Source: Halocaridina rubra
Lineage: Eukaryota > Arthropoda > Malacostraca > Decapoda > Atyidae
Assembly (NCBI GenBank): GCA_037179515.1
Contig: JAXCGZ010005742.1
Location: 12,501 to 76,500, forward strand
Reading direction: 5' to 3'
Length of the DNA stretch: 64,000 nt
Shown here: positions 1 through 13,574 of the stretch, in pieces
How the letters are laid out: every line of letters starts with the position of its first letter
Numbering within the stretch: the stretch's first letter is position 1
Made by a program: the position numbers and the translations under genes
The notes under the pieces: model-generated
What the model was told of the DNA's origin: nothing
The model's database searches: none
Seen by the model: only the letters and a program-made list of their open reading frames with translations

Positions 1-270
1 ACATCACATTGTCACATAAAATGATCACTGCTCACAGTTTTGTCCGGGTGGTGATAAGTCTCAATAAAATCCTGCACATCACTTACTAAAAATTTCTTTA
101 AACTTTTCACTTGAAACCTTTATCCTCTCATCCCCCTCCTCTGTGGGTTGCTCCTCTTGGAAAGTCTTCACCTATTCATGTTACAACTCTATCAATTCTT
201 GGGTGGTAAGTTGTTGTTTGTGGTCTGTGGGGAGGCTGTTGGTAAGTTTCTGTTTATCTAAGGAAAACTC
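1..270 (-). pseudogene. Tigger-type transposase C-terminal remnant
   Basis: The minus strand can be read in pieces as an acidic C-terminal tail (LTTQELIEL, then QPTEEGDERIKVSSEKFKE), of the kind that follows the DDE domain in pogo/Tigger transposases. Stops and at least one frameshift break it. Assignment relies on similarity recalled from the family and is tentative. Confidence 0.4.
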
Positions 271-339
271 AGAATTCAATTTTCTTTTAATTTTGGAAAT
301 GCAAGGACACATTAAAAAAAAAGAATTAATTTTTGAAAA

Positions 340-650
340 CGAACAAATTTAAAATACAATAACCCCTTGCTATATCGCGCTTAACCTATCGTGAATTCAG
401 TGCATTGCGGAATTTTTTGAAAAAAATAAAAAATAATGCTACACCAGATGGGCCAAAAAATAATAAAATAAAAGAGCCTTTATCAAGCCTGGGCACAAAG
501 AATACATAAAGTAAAGAGAAACAGAGATGGAGAGTGTAATGACCTGTCAGATGTGAAGGGATTATAATAGATGTGTAATGAATATTCAATTCTCTGCTGG
601 ATTTAATATACCTCTGCATTACTTTCATGATATCTATTCCAAAAATTCTC
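340..650. other. AT-rich segment with a Tigger-like end sequence
   Basis: Around 356-412 the sequence AACCCCTTGCTATATCGCGC resembles the terminal repeat of Tigger elements. Nothing else is recognisable to 650. No gene is seen. Confidence 0.3.
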
Positions 651-656
651 CTTAGA

Positions 657-699
<43 letters not shown>

Positions 700-738
700 G
701 GCGACAATAATATTCCTTTGATGATGATTGTACAGATG

Positions 739-822
<84 letters not shown>

Positions 823-850
823 TTATTATTATTGTTATTATTGTTATTAA
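657..850. repeat. (ATT)n microsatellites
   Basis: Two ATT arrays, about 657-699 and 738-850, separated by a short unique piece. Confidence 0.95.
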
Positions 851-1054
851 GGGCTCATCATTGTTTGTAAGTCTGTTGGTTTATTTACTTTAATAACTGT
901 GGACACTGCCCCTAGCTAGATAGCTGGGACAAAGGGAGTTTGGGGGGTTGGGTAGAATAGAATGTTGGAGAGAGAGAGAGATGCATCCGTTTAAAGTTCC
1001 ATCAGGAAATGAAGACAGAGAGTGAATTTGAAATGGAGGGAAGGTTTATTATTA

Positions 1055-1059
<5 letters not shown>

Positions 1060-1126
<67 letters not shown>
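1060..1126. repeat. (TC)n microsatellite
   Basis: Uninterrupted TC dinucleotide run. The open frame across it is low complexity. Confidence 0.95.
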
Positions 1127-1128
<2 letters not shown>

Positions 1129-1309
1129 TGTTTACGGTTTATCAAATTTTCAAGATTATAGTATTATTAATATTCCTTGGTTCTATACATTATTCTATCT
1201 ATCTGCACCAAATCTTAACATAAATAATGTCAGCTGAGAGAAAAAGAAAACGTATACAATTCGATCAAAGAAAACGTATATCATACTGTATTCATGGAAA
1301 ACTTAAATG

Positions 1310-1432
<123 letters not shown>

Positions 1433-1578
1433 CTCTCCACGCTATTTCCCTGACGATATTATATCAAAAGTTTGTTTGCTGATTGACAGAAAGAGAGAGA
1501 AACAGCTTTAATTAACTCTTGTTCATTCAACCAAAACTACATTATTTATTGTAAAAATAATGGTTTAATGACAAATTC

Positions 1579-1579
<1 letters not shown>

Positions 1580-1658
<79 letters not shown>

Positions 1659-1659
1659 C
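1580..1659. repeat. (AAT)n microsatellite
   Basis: AAT trinucleotide run immediately before the tRNA-like tandem array. Confidence 0.95.
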
Positions 1660-1697
1660 TCCACAGTCATCATCAAAGGAAAATTATATTTAAACAG

Positions 1698-4600
1698 AAG
1701 GTCTAAAATGGAAACAGACTTACAGCGTATATCTGCTATACTAGGATTTAACGCATTCTATTTGAATGCCACTTTGTTCATATTGCAGCTTTTGCCAACC
1801 TCATTCATGGTTTTGTTTTTGCATTTAATTCTACTCCTAATCTCATTTGGGAGCAACAATAATCAAATAAGCACATTACCATGTGTAAAAACATGAATCA
1901 TTTTAACCCTGACCGGGACTTGAACCTGGGACTTATAATTATTAAGCCAAGGGGCTACCAAGCACACCACAAAAGGTCTAAAAGGTAAACAGACCTTACA
2001 GCTTATATCTGCTATACTAGGAATGAATGCATTTTATCTGAATGCCACTATGTTCATACTAAAGTTTTCTCCACCCTCACTTGTGGTTTTGTTATCGCAT
2101 TTAATTGAACTCTCAATCTCATTCGGGACCAATAATAATCAAATAAGCACATTACCATATGTGAAATCATGAATAATTTTTACCCCGACAGGGACTTGAA
2201 TCTGTGACTTATAAATACAAAGCCAAAGCACTACCAATCACATCACAGAAGGTCTAAAAGGGAAAAAGACCTTACAGCTTATATCTACTGTACTAGGAAT
2301 GAACGCAATCTGTCTGAATGCCACTATATTCATAATACAGTATTCCCCAACCTCACTCGTGGTTTTGTTTTTACATATGATTCAACTCCCAATATTGTTT
2401 GGGACCAACAATAATCAAATAAGCACATTACCATATGTGAAATCATGAATCATTTTTACCCCTACTGGGACTTGAACCTGGGACTTATAATTACTAAGCC
2501 AATGCACTACAAATTACACCACAGAAGGTCTAAAAGGGAAATAGACCTTACAGGTTATATCTGCTATACTAGGAATGAACGCATTCTATGTGCATGCCAC
2601 AATGTTCACATTACATTTTCCCCCAACCTCACTAATGGTTTTGTTATCGCATTTAATTCATCTCCCAATCTCATTCAGGACGAACAATAATCAAATAAGC
2701 ACATTACTATATGTGAAAACATGAATCACTTTTAACCCGACCGGGACTTGAACCTGGGACTTATAATCACTAAGTCAAGGTGCTATCAACTACTCCACAA
2801 AAGTTCTAAAAGGGAAACAGACCTTACAGCTTTTGTCTAGTATACTAGGAATGAACACATTCTATCTTAATACCACTATGTTCATATTACAATTTCCTCC
2901 AACCTCATTCGTGGTTTTATGTTTGCATTTAATTCAACTCCCAGTCTCATTCGAGACCAACAATAATCAAATAAGCACATTACCATATGTGAAAACATAA
3001 ATAATTTTTACCCCGACAGGGACTTGAACCTGTGACTTATAATTACTAAGCCAATTCGCTACCAACTACACCATAGAAGGTCTAAAAGGGAAACAGACCT
3101 TACAGTTTATATCTGCTATACTAAGAATGAGCGTTTTCTATCTGAATGCGACTATGTTCATAGTACATTTTCACCCAGTCTCACTCATGGTTTAGCTTTC
3201 ACATTTAATTCGACCCCCAATCTCATTCCCGACCAACAATGATCAAATAAGCACATTACCAATTGTGAATACATGAATAAATCAGTTTTACCCCAACAGG
3301 GACTTGAACCTGGGACTAATACTTGCTAAGCCAAGGCACCACCAACTACACCACAGAAGGTCTAAAAGGGAAACAAACTTTATAGCTTATATCTGCTATT
3401 CTAGGAATAAATGCATTCTAACTGAGTGCCACTATGTTCCTATAATAGTTTTCCCCAACCTCACTCTTGGTTTTGCTTTTGCATTAAATTCAACTCCCAA
3501 TCCTATTCCGGGCTAACAATAATCAGATAAGCACATTACAATATGTGAAATCATGAATAATTTTTTCCCTGACCAGGACTTGAACCTAGGACATATAATT
3601 ACTAAAGTTCTTCCAACTACACCACAGAAGGTCTAAAAGGGTAACAGGTTATATCTGCTATGCTAGGAATGAATGCAATCTATCTGAAAGCCACTATGTT
3701 CATATTGCAGTTTTCCCCAACCTCACTCGCGGTTTCATTTCATTCAACTCCCAGTCTCATTTGGGACCAACAATAATCAAATAAGCACATTACCATATGT
3801 GAAAACATGAATCACTTTTACCCGACAGGGACTTGAACCTGTGACTTATAATAAGTAAGTCAAGGTGCTAGCAACTACACCACAAAAGTTCTAAAAGGGA
3901 AACAGACCTTACAGCTTATGTCTGGTATACTAGGAATGAACGCATTCTATCTTAATTCTAATATGTTCATATTAAAATTTCCTCCAACCTCAATCATGGT
4001 TTTGTGTTTGCATTTAATTCAACTCCCAATCTCATTCGGGACCAACAACAATCAAATAAACACATTACCATTTGTGAAAACATAAATAATTTTTACCCCG
4101 ACAGGGACTTGAACCTGTGACTTATAATAACTAAGCCAATTCGCTACCAACTACACCACATAAGGTCTAAAAGGGAAACAGACCTTACAGCTTATATCTG
4201 CTATACTAGGAATGAGCACATTCTATCTGAATGCCACTATGTTCATATTACAGTTTCCCCCAACCTCAATCATGGTTTAGCTTTCATATTTAATTCAACT
4301 CCCAATCTCATTCCGGGCTAACAATAATCAGATAAGCACATTTCAATATTTGAAATCATGAATCATTTTTTACCCTGACCAGGACTTGAACCTAGGACTT
4401 ATAATTACTAAGTCAAGGTTCTTCCAGCTACACCACAGAAGGTCTAAAAGGGTAACATGTTATATCTGCTATACTAGGAATGAATGCAATCAATCTGAGT
4501 GCCCCTGTGTTCATATTACAGTTTACTCCAACTTCACTCGCGGTTTCCTTTTTGCATATCATTCAACTCCCAATCTCATTCGGGACCAACAATAATCAAA

Positions 4601-6035
4601 TAAGCACATTACCATATGTGAAAACATGAATCTCCGTGACTTGAACCCGGAACTTGTAATTACTAAGCCATACACTATAAACTACGCCACAGAAGGTCTA
4701 AAAGGGAAACAGACCTTACAGCTTATATCTGCTATACTAGGAATGAACGCATTCTATCTGAATGCCACTATGTTTAAATTCCCCCAACTTCACCCGTGGT
4801 TTAGTTTTCGCATTTAATTGAACTCCCAATCTCATTCGAGACCAACAATAAACAAATAAGCACATTACCATATGGGAAAACATGAATTATTTTTTCCCCG
4901 ACCGGGACTTAAACCTGCGACTTATAATTACTAAGTCAAGGCGCTACCAACTACACCATAGAAGGTGTAAAAGGGATTCAGACCTTACAGCTTATATTTG
5001 CTAAACTAGGAATGAACGTATTCTATCTGAATGCCACTATGTTCATATTACAGTTTCCCCCAACCTCACTTGTTGTTTCGTTTTCACATTTAATTCAACT
5101 CCCAATCTAATTCGGGACCGACAATAATCAAATAAACACATTACCATGTGAAAAGATAAATTAATTTTACCCCAACCTGTACTTGAACCTAGGACTTATG
5201 ATTACTAAGCCAAGGTGCTACCAACTACACCACTGGAGGCATAAAGGGGAAAAAGACCTTACAGCTTATATGTGCTATACTAGGAATGAACGTATTCTGT
5301 CTGAATGCCACTATGTTCATATTACAGTTTTCCCCAATCTCACTTGTGGTATTGTTTCCGCATTTAATTCAACTCCCAATCTCATTCGGAATCAACATAA
5401 ATCAAATAAGCACATTTCCATATGTGAAAACATGAATAATTTTTGCTCTGACTGGTACTTGAGCCAGAGACTTATGAATACTAAGTTAAGGCGCTACCAA
5501 CTACACCACAGAAGGCCTAAAGGGAAACAGACATTACAGCTTATATCTGCTAAACTAGGAATGAACGCATTCTATCTGAATTCCACTATGTTCATATTAA
5601 AGTTTCCCCCTATTTCAGTCGTGGTTTTCTTCTCGCATTTAATTCAACTCCCAATCTCATTCGGGACCAACAATATTGAAGTAAGCACATTACTATATGT
5701 GAAAACATGAATCATTTTTACCTTGCCCTGGACTTGAACCTGGGACTTATGATTACTAAGTCAAGGTGCTACCATCTACACCACAGAAGGTCTAAAAGGG
5801 AAACAGACCTACAGCTTATATCTGCTATACTAGGAATGAACGCACTCTATCTGAATGAAACTATGTTCATTTAACAGTTTCCCCTAACCTCACTCGTTCT
5901 TTCGTTTTTGCATTTAATTCAACTCTCATTCTCATTCAGGACCAACAATAATCATATAAGCACATTACTATGAGCAAAAACATGAATCATGTTTACCTTG
6001 ACCGGGATTTGAAGATGGGACTTAAAATTACTTGA
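1698..6035 (-). repeat. Tandem array of ~276-bp tRNA-like units
   Basis: About 16 head-to-tail units, repeating every 275-280 bases. Read on the minus strand, each has a tRNA-like head with an A box (TGGTGTAGTTGG) and a B box (GGTTCAAGTCC), then about 200 bases of AT-rich body ending before the next unit. A D-stem (GTGT/GCGC) and a T-stem (CTAGG/CCTGG in some units) can pair. The acceptor stem is weak and the anticodon arm does not fit the standard register, so these look like tRNA pseudogenes or a tRNA-derived SINE turned satellite. Units differ by scattered substitutions and small indels, so the array is not freshly amplified. Confidence 0.85.
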
Positions 6036-7969
<1,934 letters not shown>

Positions 7970-8331
7970 GGTTCTCAATTTACGACAGGGTTCTGTTCCT
8001 GACACCTGATGTAATCCGATCTTTATCGTAAGTTGGAACACAGCTTCATAAGAACCTAAGTCCCCCACCTATGCTAAAAATAAATAATCTAAAACAGGCA
8101 TATATTATAAGACATAGAAATAGTAAAACTACAAACACTCTCCAACTTACGAATGAGTTATATACTAGAAGTCTGTTTGCAAATAGAATTGTTCGTAAGT
8201 TGTGTTTAGGTAAAAAATAAAGTTCTTGACAGTACACACATATGCAATACTGTGCAGTACTAAGGTTAGAGACACTTAAATACTACATAAAACATAAAGC
8301 ATACAGCATTAATGAATTTTAATACAGCAAT

Positions 8332-8509
8332 TGTTATGTATAACTTTTGAGCTGATTAATTCGTGCGCTTTGCATTGCGCTATTGTTTTGTTGTTTTTAC
8401 GTAGGTAGAACACGCCATGTCGGACATCTAAGTTTGAGTAATAAAACCTCCATTTTTCTCACGATTTTTAATGGCATTCTCCTCACCCATCTAATCATAG
8501 TATGGAACA
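8332..8509 (+). repeat. Gypsy 5' LTR
   Basis: 178 bases, identical by eye to the 3' LTR. It contains an AATAAA-like signal near 8440. LTRs this short are unusual but known in Ty3/gypsy elements. Confidence 0.93.
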
Positions 8510-9069
8510 AATGGCGACGAGGTACAAAGGACCAATGCAGTAGCAAAAGGAACTTCTGGTTTGCAGTATTTAAGTGAATTTTTTTGCAGTTTTGAGGTAG
8601 CCGGTAAATTGGGTAAGCTTCTGACTTCCGAGATTTTCGTTCCCGTGGCCACCCTCCATAGGCTGTTTTGATCAAGTTTTGCAGTTAGCATTGGAGCCTT
8701 CATAGATGCCGTATTATAACTGTTTAAGCCTAATGCTGACGATTTTTTCAAGATTGGAAAGCTATAGTGATTATTTTCCAAGGTGTACCCTAGATTGATG
8801 ATAGCCTATGGTAGGCCAATTGTGTTTATCGGTAACCTTGTTTCCAGTGTTTTGTGTACGGTAGCCTTGATTGATCATAGCCTACCGTGCTTAACCCCAG
8901 TGCTTTGAGGAGTGGAGTAAAACAAATTGCATATAGGCCTAGCCTAGTTCTATGATGTTTAGCTTATCTTGTCAGTGCTATAATATTTAACCTATTCTGT
9001 CTGTGCCATGATTGCATGTTGTGTATTTTGAGATTATTACCAGTTCACCCAGTGACTTAGCCTATAATC

Positions 9070-11061
9070 ATGCCTCAAGAAAATGAAAATAGGGCTAACC
9101 GCAGAGTGAACATTGATCATTTTAATCCTTCAAAGATTTCTTTTGAATTGTGGTTAAGTTTGTTGGAAGCAAATTTTTTAAATTTGGAAATAACTGAGGC
9201 AAATAGTAAAAAAAATTTACTTCTGGTTTCTATTGGTACTGAAGTTTATGCCATTTTAGGAAACATTTGTGCCCCAGATTTACCACATACTAAGTCGTAT
9301 GAGGATTTATGCAAATTACTTAAGGCACATTATGATGTAAAGCCTAGTTATCATAGAAGTTTATTGGCTTTTCAACAAAGGAGGAAAAAAGGAGGTGAGA
9401 CATTAAAAGATTTGTATGCAGACCTGAAGTGTCTAGCCAAAGACTGTGATTTTGGTAGCAACTTTGATTCTCGTGTGCGGGATCAGTTGTTTATGGCTCT
9501 TGAAAATGAGGTTTATTTTTCAAATCTGGTTGCTGAAAATTTAAATTTGAAGGTTATGTCTTCTATCCAAATAGTTGAGAGAGTTTTGAATTTTGAACAA
9601 GCTTATGTTTCTGAAAAGGCTGGTGTTGTTCAAAAGGTTAAAACCCCAACCAATGGTCCCATGAGTAAGTCAGTTTCTTGTAAACACTGTGGTTACCCTC
9701 ATGATAGTGCAAAATGTCGCTTTAAGAATTTAACATGTAATTTATGTGGCAAGAAAGGACATTTAAAACAAGTTTGTTGGAAGGCTTCAAAAGATGTCAA
9801 AGGTAATGTGAAGCCAAAGCCAGTAAAAGAAAGTTTTAATAAGGCTTCTGAGAAGAAACATAAGGTTAAAGTTAAAGCAGTAGACAAGGTAGCATTTTCC
9901 AGTGATACTGAAGAAGAAATACTGTTGTCAGTAAAAAATGTCAATGCTATTGGTAAAGATGAAGTGAATATTTTGGTTAATGGTAAGTTTGTACCTTTTG
10001 AGGTGGATACAGGTGCTGCTGTGAGTACCTTGACTAAAGATTGGGTTCATAATTTGGGATTGTCCATTGTAGATTGTAATAAAATGTTAAATGCTTATGA
10101 TGATCTCAAAATAAATGTTTTGGGTAAAGTTGGAGTGGATGTTTACTATAATTCTCTGCAAGTGAAACAGACATTTTATGTTGTAGGGAATCATAATTCT
10201 AACTTATGTGGTAAAGATTTGATGCCAAAAATAGGTATTTATTTGTCTGGTATTAATGATTCTTCTAAAATTACTAAAGTCAATGGTTCTGTGGTAGAAT
10301 TGTTGAATGATTATGAAGTTAATCCTAATAAACCCATTTCAGATATTACAGCTCACATTCATGTTAAGAGTGATGTAGTTCCAAAATTCAGAAAACACAG
10401 ATCAGTTCCAATTCACTATAAACCTTTAGTTGAAGATGCTTTAAATAAACTGATTGTAGATGATATAGTTGAGCCTGTTAACCATAGTGAGTGGGCTGCC
10501 CCCATTGTTACTGTGTTGAAATCGGATAAGGAGTCTGTACGTATCTGTGGAGATTTTAAAGAATTGAATAAATGTATATCATGTGACCAATATCCATTAC
10601 CTAAAACAGATGAGTTGTTAGCATCTATTGGTAAGGGAAAGATTTTTTCTACTATTGATTTAAAAAATGCATATTTACAGATTTCTGTGAGTGAAGAAAG
10701 CCAAAAGTATTTAGTAGTAAATACACATAAAGGTTTGTTTAAGTACAAAAGATTACCTTTTGGTCTTTCTTCTTCACCAGCTATATTTCAGAGATTTATG
10801 GCTAACCTGTTGAAAGATGTAGAGGGAGTTGATGCTTATTTGGATGACATTATTGTAAGTGGTGAATCTGAAGAGCAGCATGATCTTAGGTTTATTGAAG
10901 TGTTAAAAATTTTGCAAGAACATAATGTTCAGATTAACAAAAAAAAATGTGCTGTTAAGGTTTCTTCTTTAGAATATCTTGGATTTTGTATCTCAGGTGA
11001 AGGAATCAAACCTTCCCCTAAGAAGGTCAAAGCTATTCTAGATTCTCCACCCCCTACTTCT
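9070..11061 (+). CDS. Gypsy Gag-protease-reverse transcriptase
   Basis: One frame encodes a Gag region, two zinc knuckles (CKHCGYPHDSAKC near residue 204 and CNLCGKKGHLKQVC near 223), an aspartic protease with DTGA near residue 313, and reverse transcriptase with STIDLKNAYLQI and the catalytic YLDD near residue 590. The Met at 9070 is the first in frame after the leader. Gag and Pol share a single frame without a stop. The frame is lost near 11062, where homology continues one base later, so the polyprotein is broken just after the RT palm. Confidence 0.9.
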
Positions 11062-11062
11062 G

Positions 11063-11752
11063 TTGCAATCTTTTATTGGAATGTTGACATATTATTGTAA
11101 ATTCATTAAGAATTTTTCTTACAAGCTGGCCCCCTTGTATGAATTGCTAAAAAAGAATAAAGTTTTTAAATGGTCTGAACTTGAAAACAAAGCTTTTGAA
11201 ATTGTAAAATCGGATTTATCAAAAGGTCCCCTTTTGGCTAATTATGATGGTAATAGTCCACTAGTTGTTGAAGTGGATGCGTCTCCTATTGGTGTAGGAT
11301 GTGTATTGTTGCAAAAAATTGATGGAAGAGAATTACCAGTTTATTTTGCTAGTAAAAAACTGACATCAGCTGAACAGAACTATGCTCAAATTGACCGAGA
11401 AGGGCTTGCCTTAGTTTTTGGGTTGAATCGCTTTAGATATTTTTTACTTGGAAGACAATTTGAAGCAAGGACCGACCATAAACCACTTTTAGGTTTATTT
11501 GGCAAAGGTCGTCATATTCCTACTAATGCCAATGCTCGTATTCAGCGTTGGGCACTGTTTCTCTCTCAATATGATTTTGAGCTTACTTACAAAGTGGGTA
11601 AAGAAAATGTTGTGGCTGATGCCCTTAGCAGGTTGCCTATTGATGATGATCATAAATCCATGACTCCAAATGAATACATTAAGTTAGTTGAAGCTTTAGA
11701 TTTTGAAGATATTTCTTTTTTAAAAAATCAGAAATTGTACTCAGAAAGATGA
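11063..11752 (+). CDS. Gypsy RT thumb and RNase H
   Basis: Continuation of the same polyprotein in another frame: LQSFIGMLTYYCKFI (RT connection), then RNase H with VEVDASPIGVGCVL, REGLALVFGLNRFRYFL, RTDHKPL and VADALSRLP. It has no ATG of its own and depends on the upstream frame. The frame is lost again in the T/A runs at 11714-11730. Confidence 0.88.
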   Translation: MQSFIGMLTYYCKFIKNFSYKLAPLYELLKKNKVFKWSELENKAFEIVKSDLSKGPLLANYDGNSPLVVEVDASPIGVGCVLLQKIDGRELPVYFASKKLTSAEQNYAQIDREGLALVFGLNRFRYFLLGRQFEARTDHKPLLGLFGKGRHIPTNANARIQRWALFLSQYDFELTYKVGKENVVADALSRLPIDDDHKSMTPNEYIKLVEALDFEDISFLKNQKLYSER

Positions 11753-11756
11753 GGTT

Positions 11757-13073
11757 TTGGGTCAACTCATGCATAATATAAGATTTGGTTGGTCTACAAA
11801 TGATTTGAGATTACATGAATATAGTTCTGTTAAATCTGATCTTAGTTTATATGACAATGTAATTTTGTACAGAAACAGAATTGTAATACCTACCAGCTTA
11901 AGATGTAAAATACTTGAGCACTTACATAGTGGTCATAATGGGATAAATGTGATGAAAGCAGAAGCTAGGAATTGGGTTTGGTGGCCTAAAATTGACCAAG
12001 ATATTTCTGAAATTACAAAGAATTGTCCAGTTTGTTTTAAAAATTTTCAACCAAACCAAGCTCCTGTGTTGTCATGGTCTACCCCTGATAAGGCATGGTC
12101 AAGACTTCACATTGACTATGCTGGACCCATAGATAACAAATATTTTCTTGTAATTTTAGATGCATATTCTAAGTTTCTAGATGTTCAAGTTACTAGTTCA
12201 ATGACTTCAAGTGTTACCATTGAATTGATTAGAAAAACATTTTCTAATTTTGGTATTCCAGACATTGTTGTCTCGGATAATGCTCCATATTTTGTGTCCG
12301 AGGAAATTAAAGCTTTTTATAAGAAAAATGGTATTCAACATTTAACTCCTGCCCCATACAATCCATCATCTAATGGGTTGGCGGAAAGAGCAGTTCGAAC
12401 TTTAAAAGAGGGCTTAAGTAAATTCAACAGTGGATCATTGAATACTAGAATCTGTAGATTTTTGTACAATTATAGAAAGAGTATGCATAGTGGTATAGGT
12501 AAATCACCAGCAGAGTTACTATTTGGAAGATGTTTTAAAACAACTTTAGTATCTGTAAAATGTTCCCCTAACAAAGACAGAGACCTGAAAAAATTGTCAA
12601 AGAAAGTTTTCTCTGAAGGGACAAATATGTACAATGTTGTTGATGCAGTTTTTGCTAAAAATTTTGGGAAGGGAGAGACTTGGATTGAAGGAAAAATTAT
12701 TGAAGTGCTTGGTGTAAGAAATTATTTGGTGCAAGTTCATGATTTTGGTAATATATCATGGAAGAGGCATCATGATCAGCTTATGCCTAGATTTACTGGT
12801 ACTTGTATTAAGACACCTAGCGAGTCTCCAATGCCTTTAGGTTCTTCGAATGTAAGTAATTATTCCTATGCCTCTAGTTCCACTAATGATGTTGAAGTAT
12901 CTTCACAAAAGTGTGATGTTTCAGTTCAACCTGATAGTAATTGTATTGAGTCTAAAGACACAGTCTCAGAAACTGAAAGGTGTGGTGTGAATGATAAACA
13001 GATTGTGTCACCATCTCCAGTATTACGGAGATCAAAGAGAATTATTAAGCCACCAGAAAAATTAAATTTGTAA
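11757..13073 (+). CDS. Gypsy integrase
   Basis: Third frame. The zinc-binding HHCC domain reads from HLHSGHNG to NCPVC. The catalytic DDE core has Asp in LHIDYAGP, Asp in VVSDNAPYF and Glu in GLAERAVRTLKEG. A C-terminal tail ends RRSKRIIKPPEKLNL at the stop. Integrase inserts the cDNA into host chromosomes and is expected to be released from the polyprotein by the protease. In-frame homology (TQKDEVLGQL) extends a few codons upstream of 11757, past the point where the RNase H frame stops. Confidence 0.9.
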   Translation: MGQLMHNIRFGWSTNDLRLHEYSSVKSDLSLYDNVILYRNRIVIPTSLRCKILEHLHSGHNGINVMKAEARNWVWWPKIDQDISEITKNCPVCFKNFQPNQAPVLSWSTPDKAWSRLHIDYAGPIDNKYFLVILDAYSKFLDVQVTSSMTSSVTIELIRKTFSNFGIPDIVVSDNAPYFVSEEIKAFYKKNGIQHLTPAPYNPSSNGLAERAVRTLKEGLSKFNSGSLNTRICRFLYNYRKSMHSGIGKSPAELLFGRCFKTTLVSVKCSPNKDRDLKKLSKKVFSEGTNMYNVVDAVFAKNFGKGETWIEGKIIEVLGVRNYLVQVHDFGNISWKRHHDQLMPRFTGTCIKTPSESPMPLGSSNVSNYSYASSSTNDVEVSSQKCDVSVQPDSNCIESKDTVSETERCGVNDKQIVSPSPVLRRSKRIIKPPEKLNL

Positions 13074-13185
13074 TGTCTTTTGTTGCCATAATATATTGAT
13101 ATTTCTGTATAATGATTGTTGTATGTTGATATTTTTCTGATCCATTTTTTGATAAGTTTTGTATGTTTTTTCCTGGAGGGAGGAA

Positions 13186-13363
13186 TGTTATGTATAACTT
13201 TTGAGCTGATTAATTCGTGCGCTTTGCATTGCGCTATTGTTTTGTTGTTTTTACGTAGGTAGAACACGCCATGTCGGACATCTAAGTTTGAGTAATAAAA
13301 CCTCCATTTTTCTCACGATTTTTAATGGCATTCTCCTCACCCATCTAATCATAGTATGGAACA
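13186..13363 (+). repeat. Gypsy 3' LTR
   Basis: 178 bases, preceded directly by the polypurine tract and followed by the GCAAT target duplication. Confidence 0.93.
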
Positions 13364-13368
13364 GCAAT

Positions 13369-13560
13369 AATAATGTAATAATACAGTACAGTGATACAAA
13401 CATTATTGCATGGGTAGATAATGGTAAAATTTTTGTTAGTGTCTGTGAATGTTTGAAAATCGGTTGTTCATAAGTAGGGGATCTTCTATGCACTATACAG
13501 GATTACTTACCTTCACCTGTGTAATCTAAGACATACAAATAGTAAAAGAATATTATACAG
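13369..13560. other. Non-coding part of Tigger-2 copy 1
   Basis: Continuation of the split Tigger-2 element downstream of the gypsy insertion. It repeats a phrase near AGACATACAAATAGTAAAA also present near 8110, so a small internal duplication or nested piece may exist. No coding potential. Confidence 0.5.
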
Positions 13561-13574
13561 TGTTTCTTACCTTT

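Larger units (their letters stand above)
8332..13363 (+). mobile_element. Ty3/gypsy LTR retrotransposon
   Basis: A complete 5032-bp element bounded by identical 178-bp LTRs that start TG and end CA, with a 5-base duplication GCAAT on both sides (8327-8331 and 13364-13368). The primer site TGGCGACGAGG starts at 8512, two bases after the LTR, and a purine tract GGAGGGAGGAA ends at 13185. Domain order is Gag, protease, reverse transcriptase, RNase H, integrase, which is the Ty3/gypsy order. No envelope gene is present. Identical LTRs imply a recent insertion. It resembles the K02A2.6-like/Mag group, a tentative placement. Confidence 0.93.

Noticed and set aside
5183..5710. 175-residue open frame in the tRNA-like array
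   Set aside because: The frame merely passes through two repeat units; neighbouring units do not keep it open.
1698..6035. Regular repeat spacing suggestive of a CRISPR array
   Set aside because: Units are ~276 bases and homologous over their whole length with tRNA boxes; there are no short repeats with unique spacers, and the DNA is eukaryotic.
1698..6035. Sixteen functional tRNA genes
   Set aside because: The acceptor stem pairs poorly and the anticodon arm is out of register, so A and B boxes alone do not justify tRNA gene calls.
8332..13363. Endogenous retrovirus with envelope
   Set aside because: After integrase there are only about 110 bases before the 3' LTR; no envelope frame exists, so it is a plain Ty3/gypsy retrotransposon.
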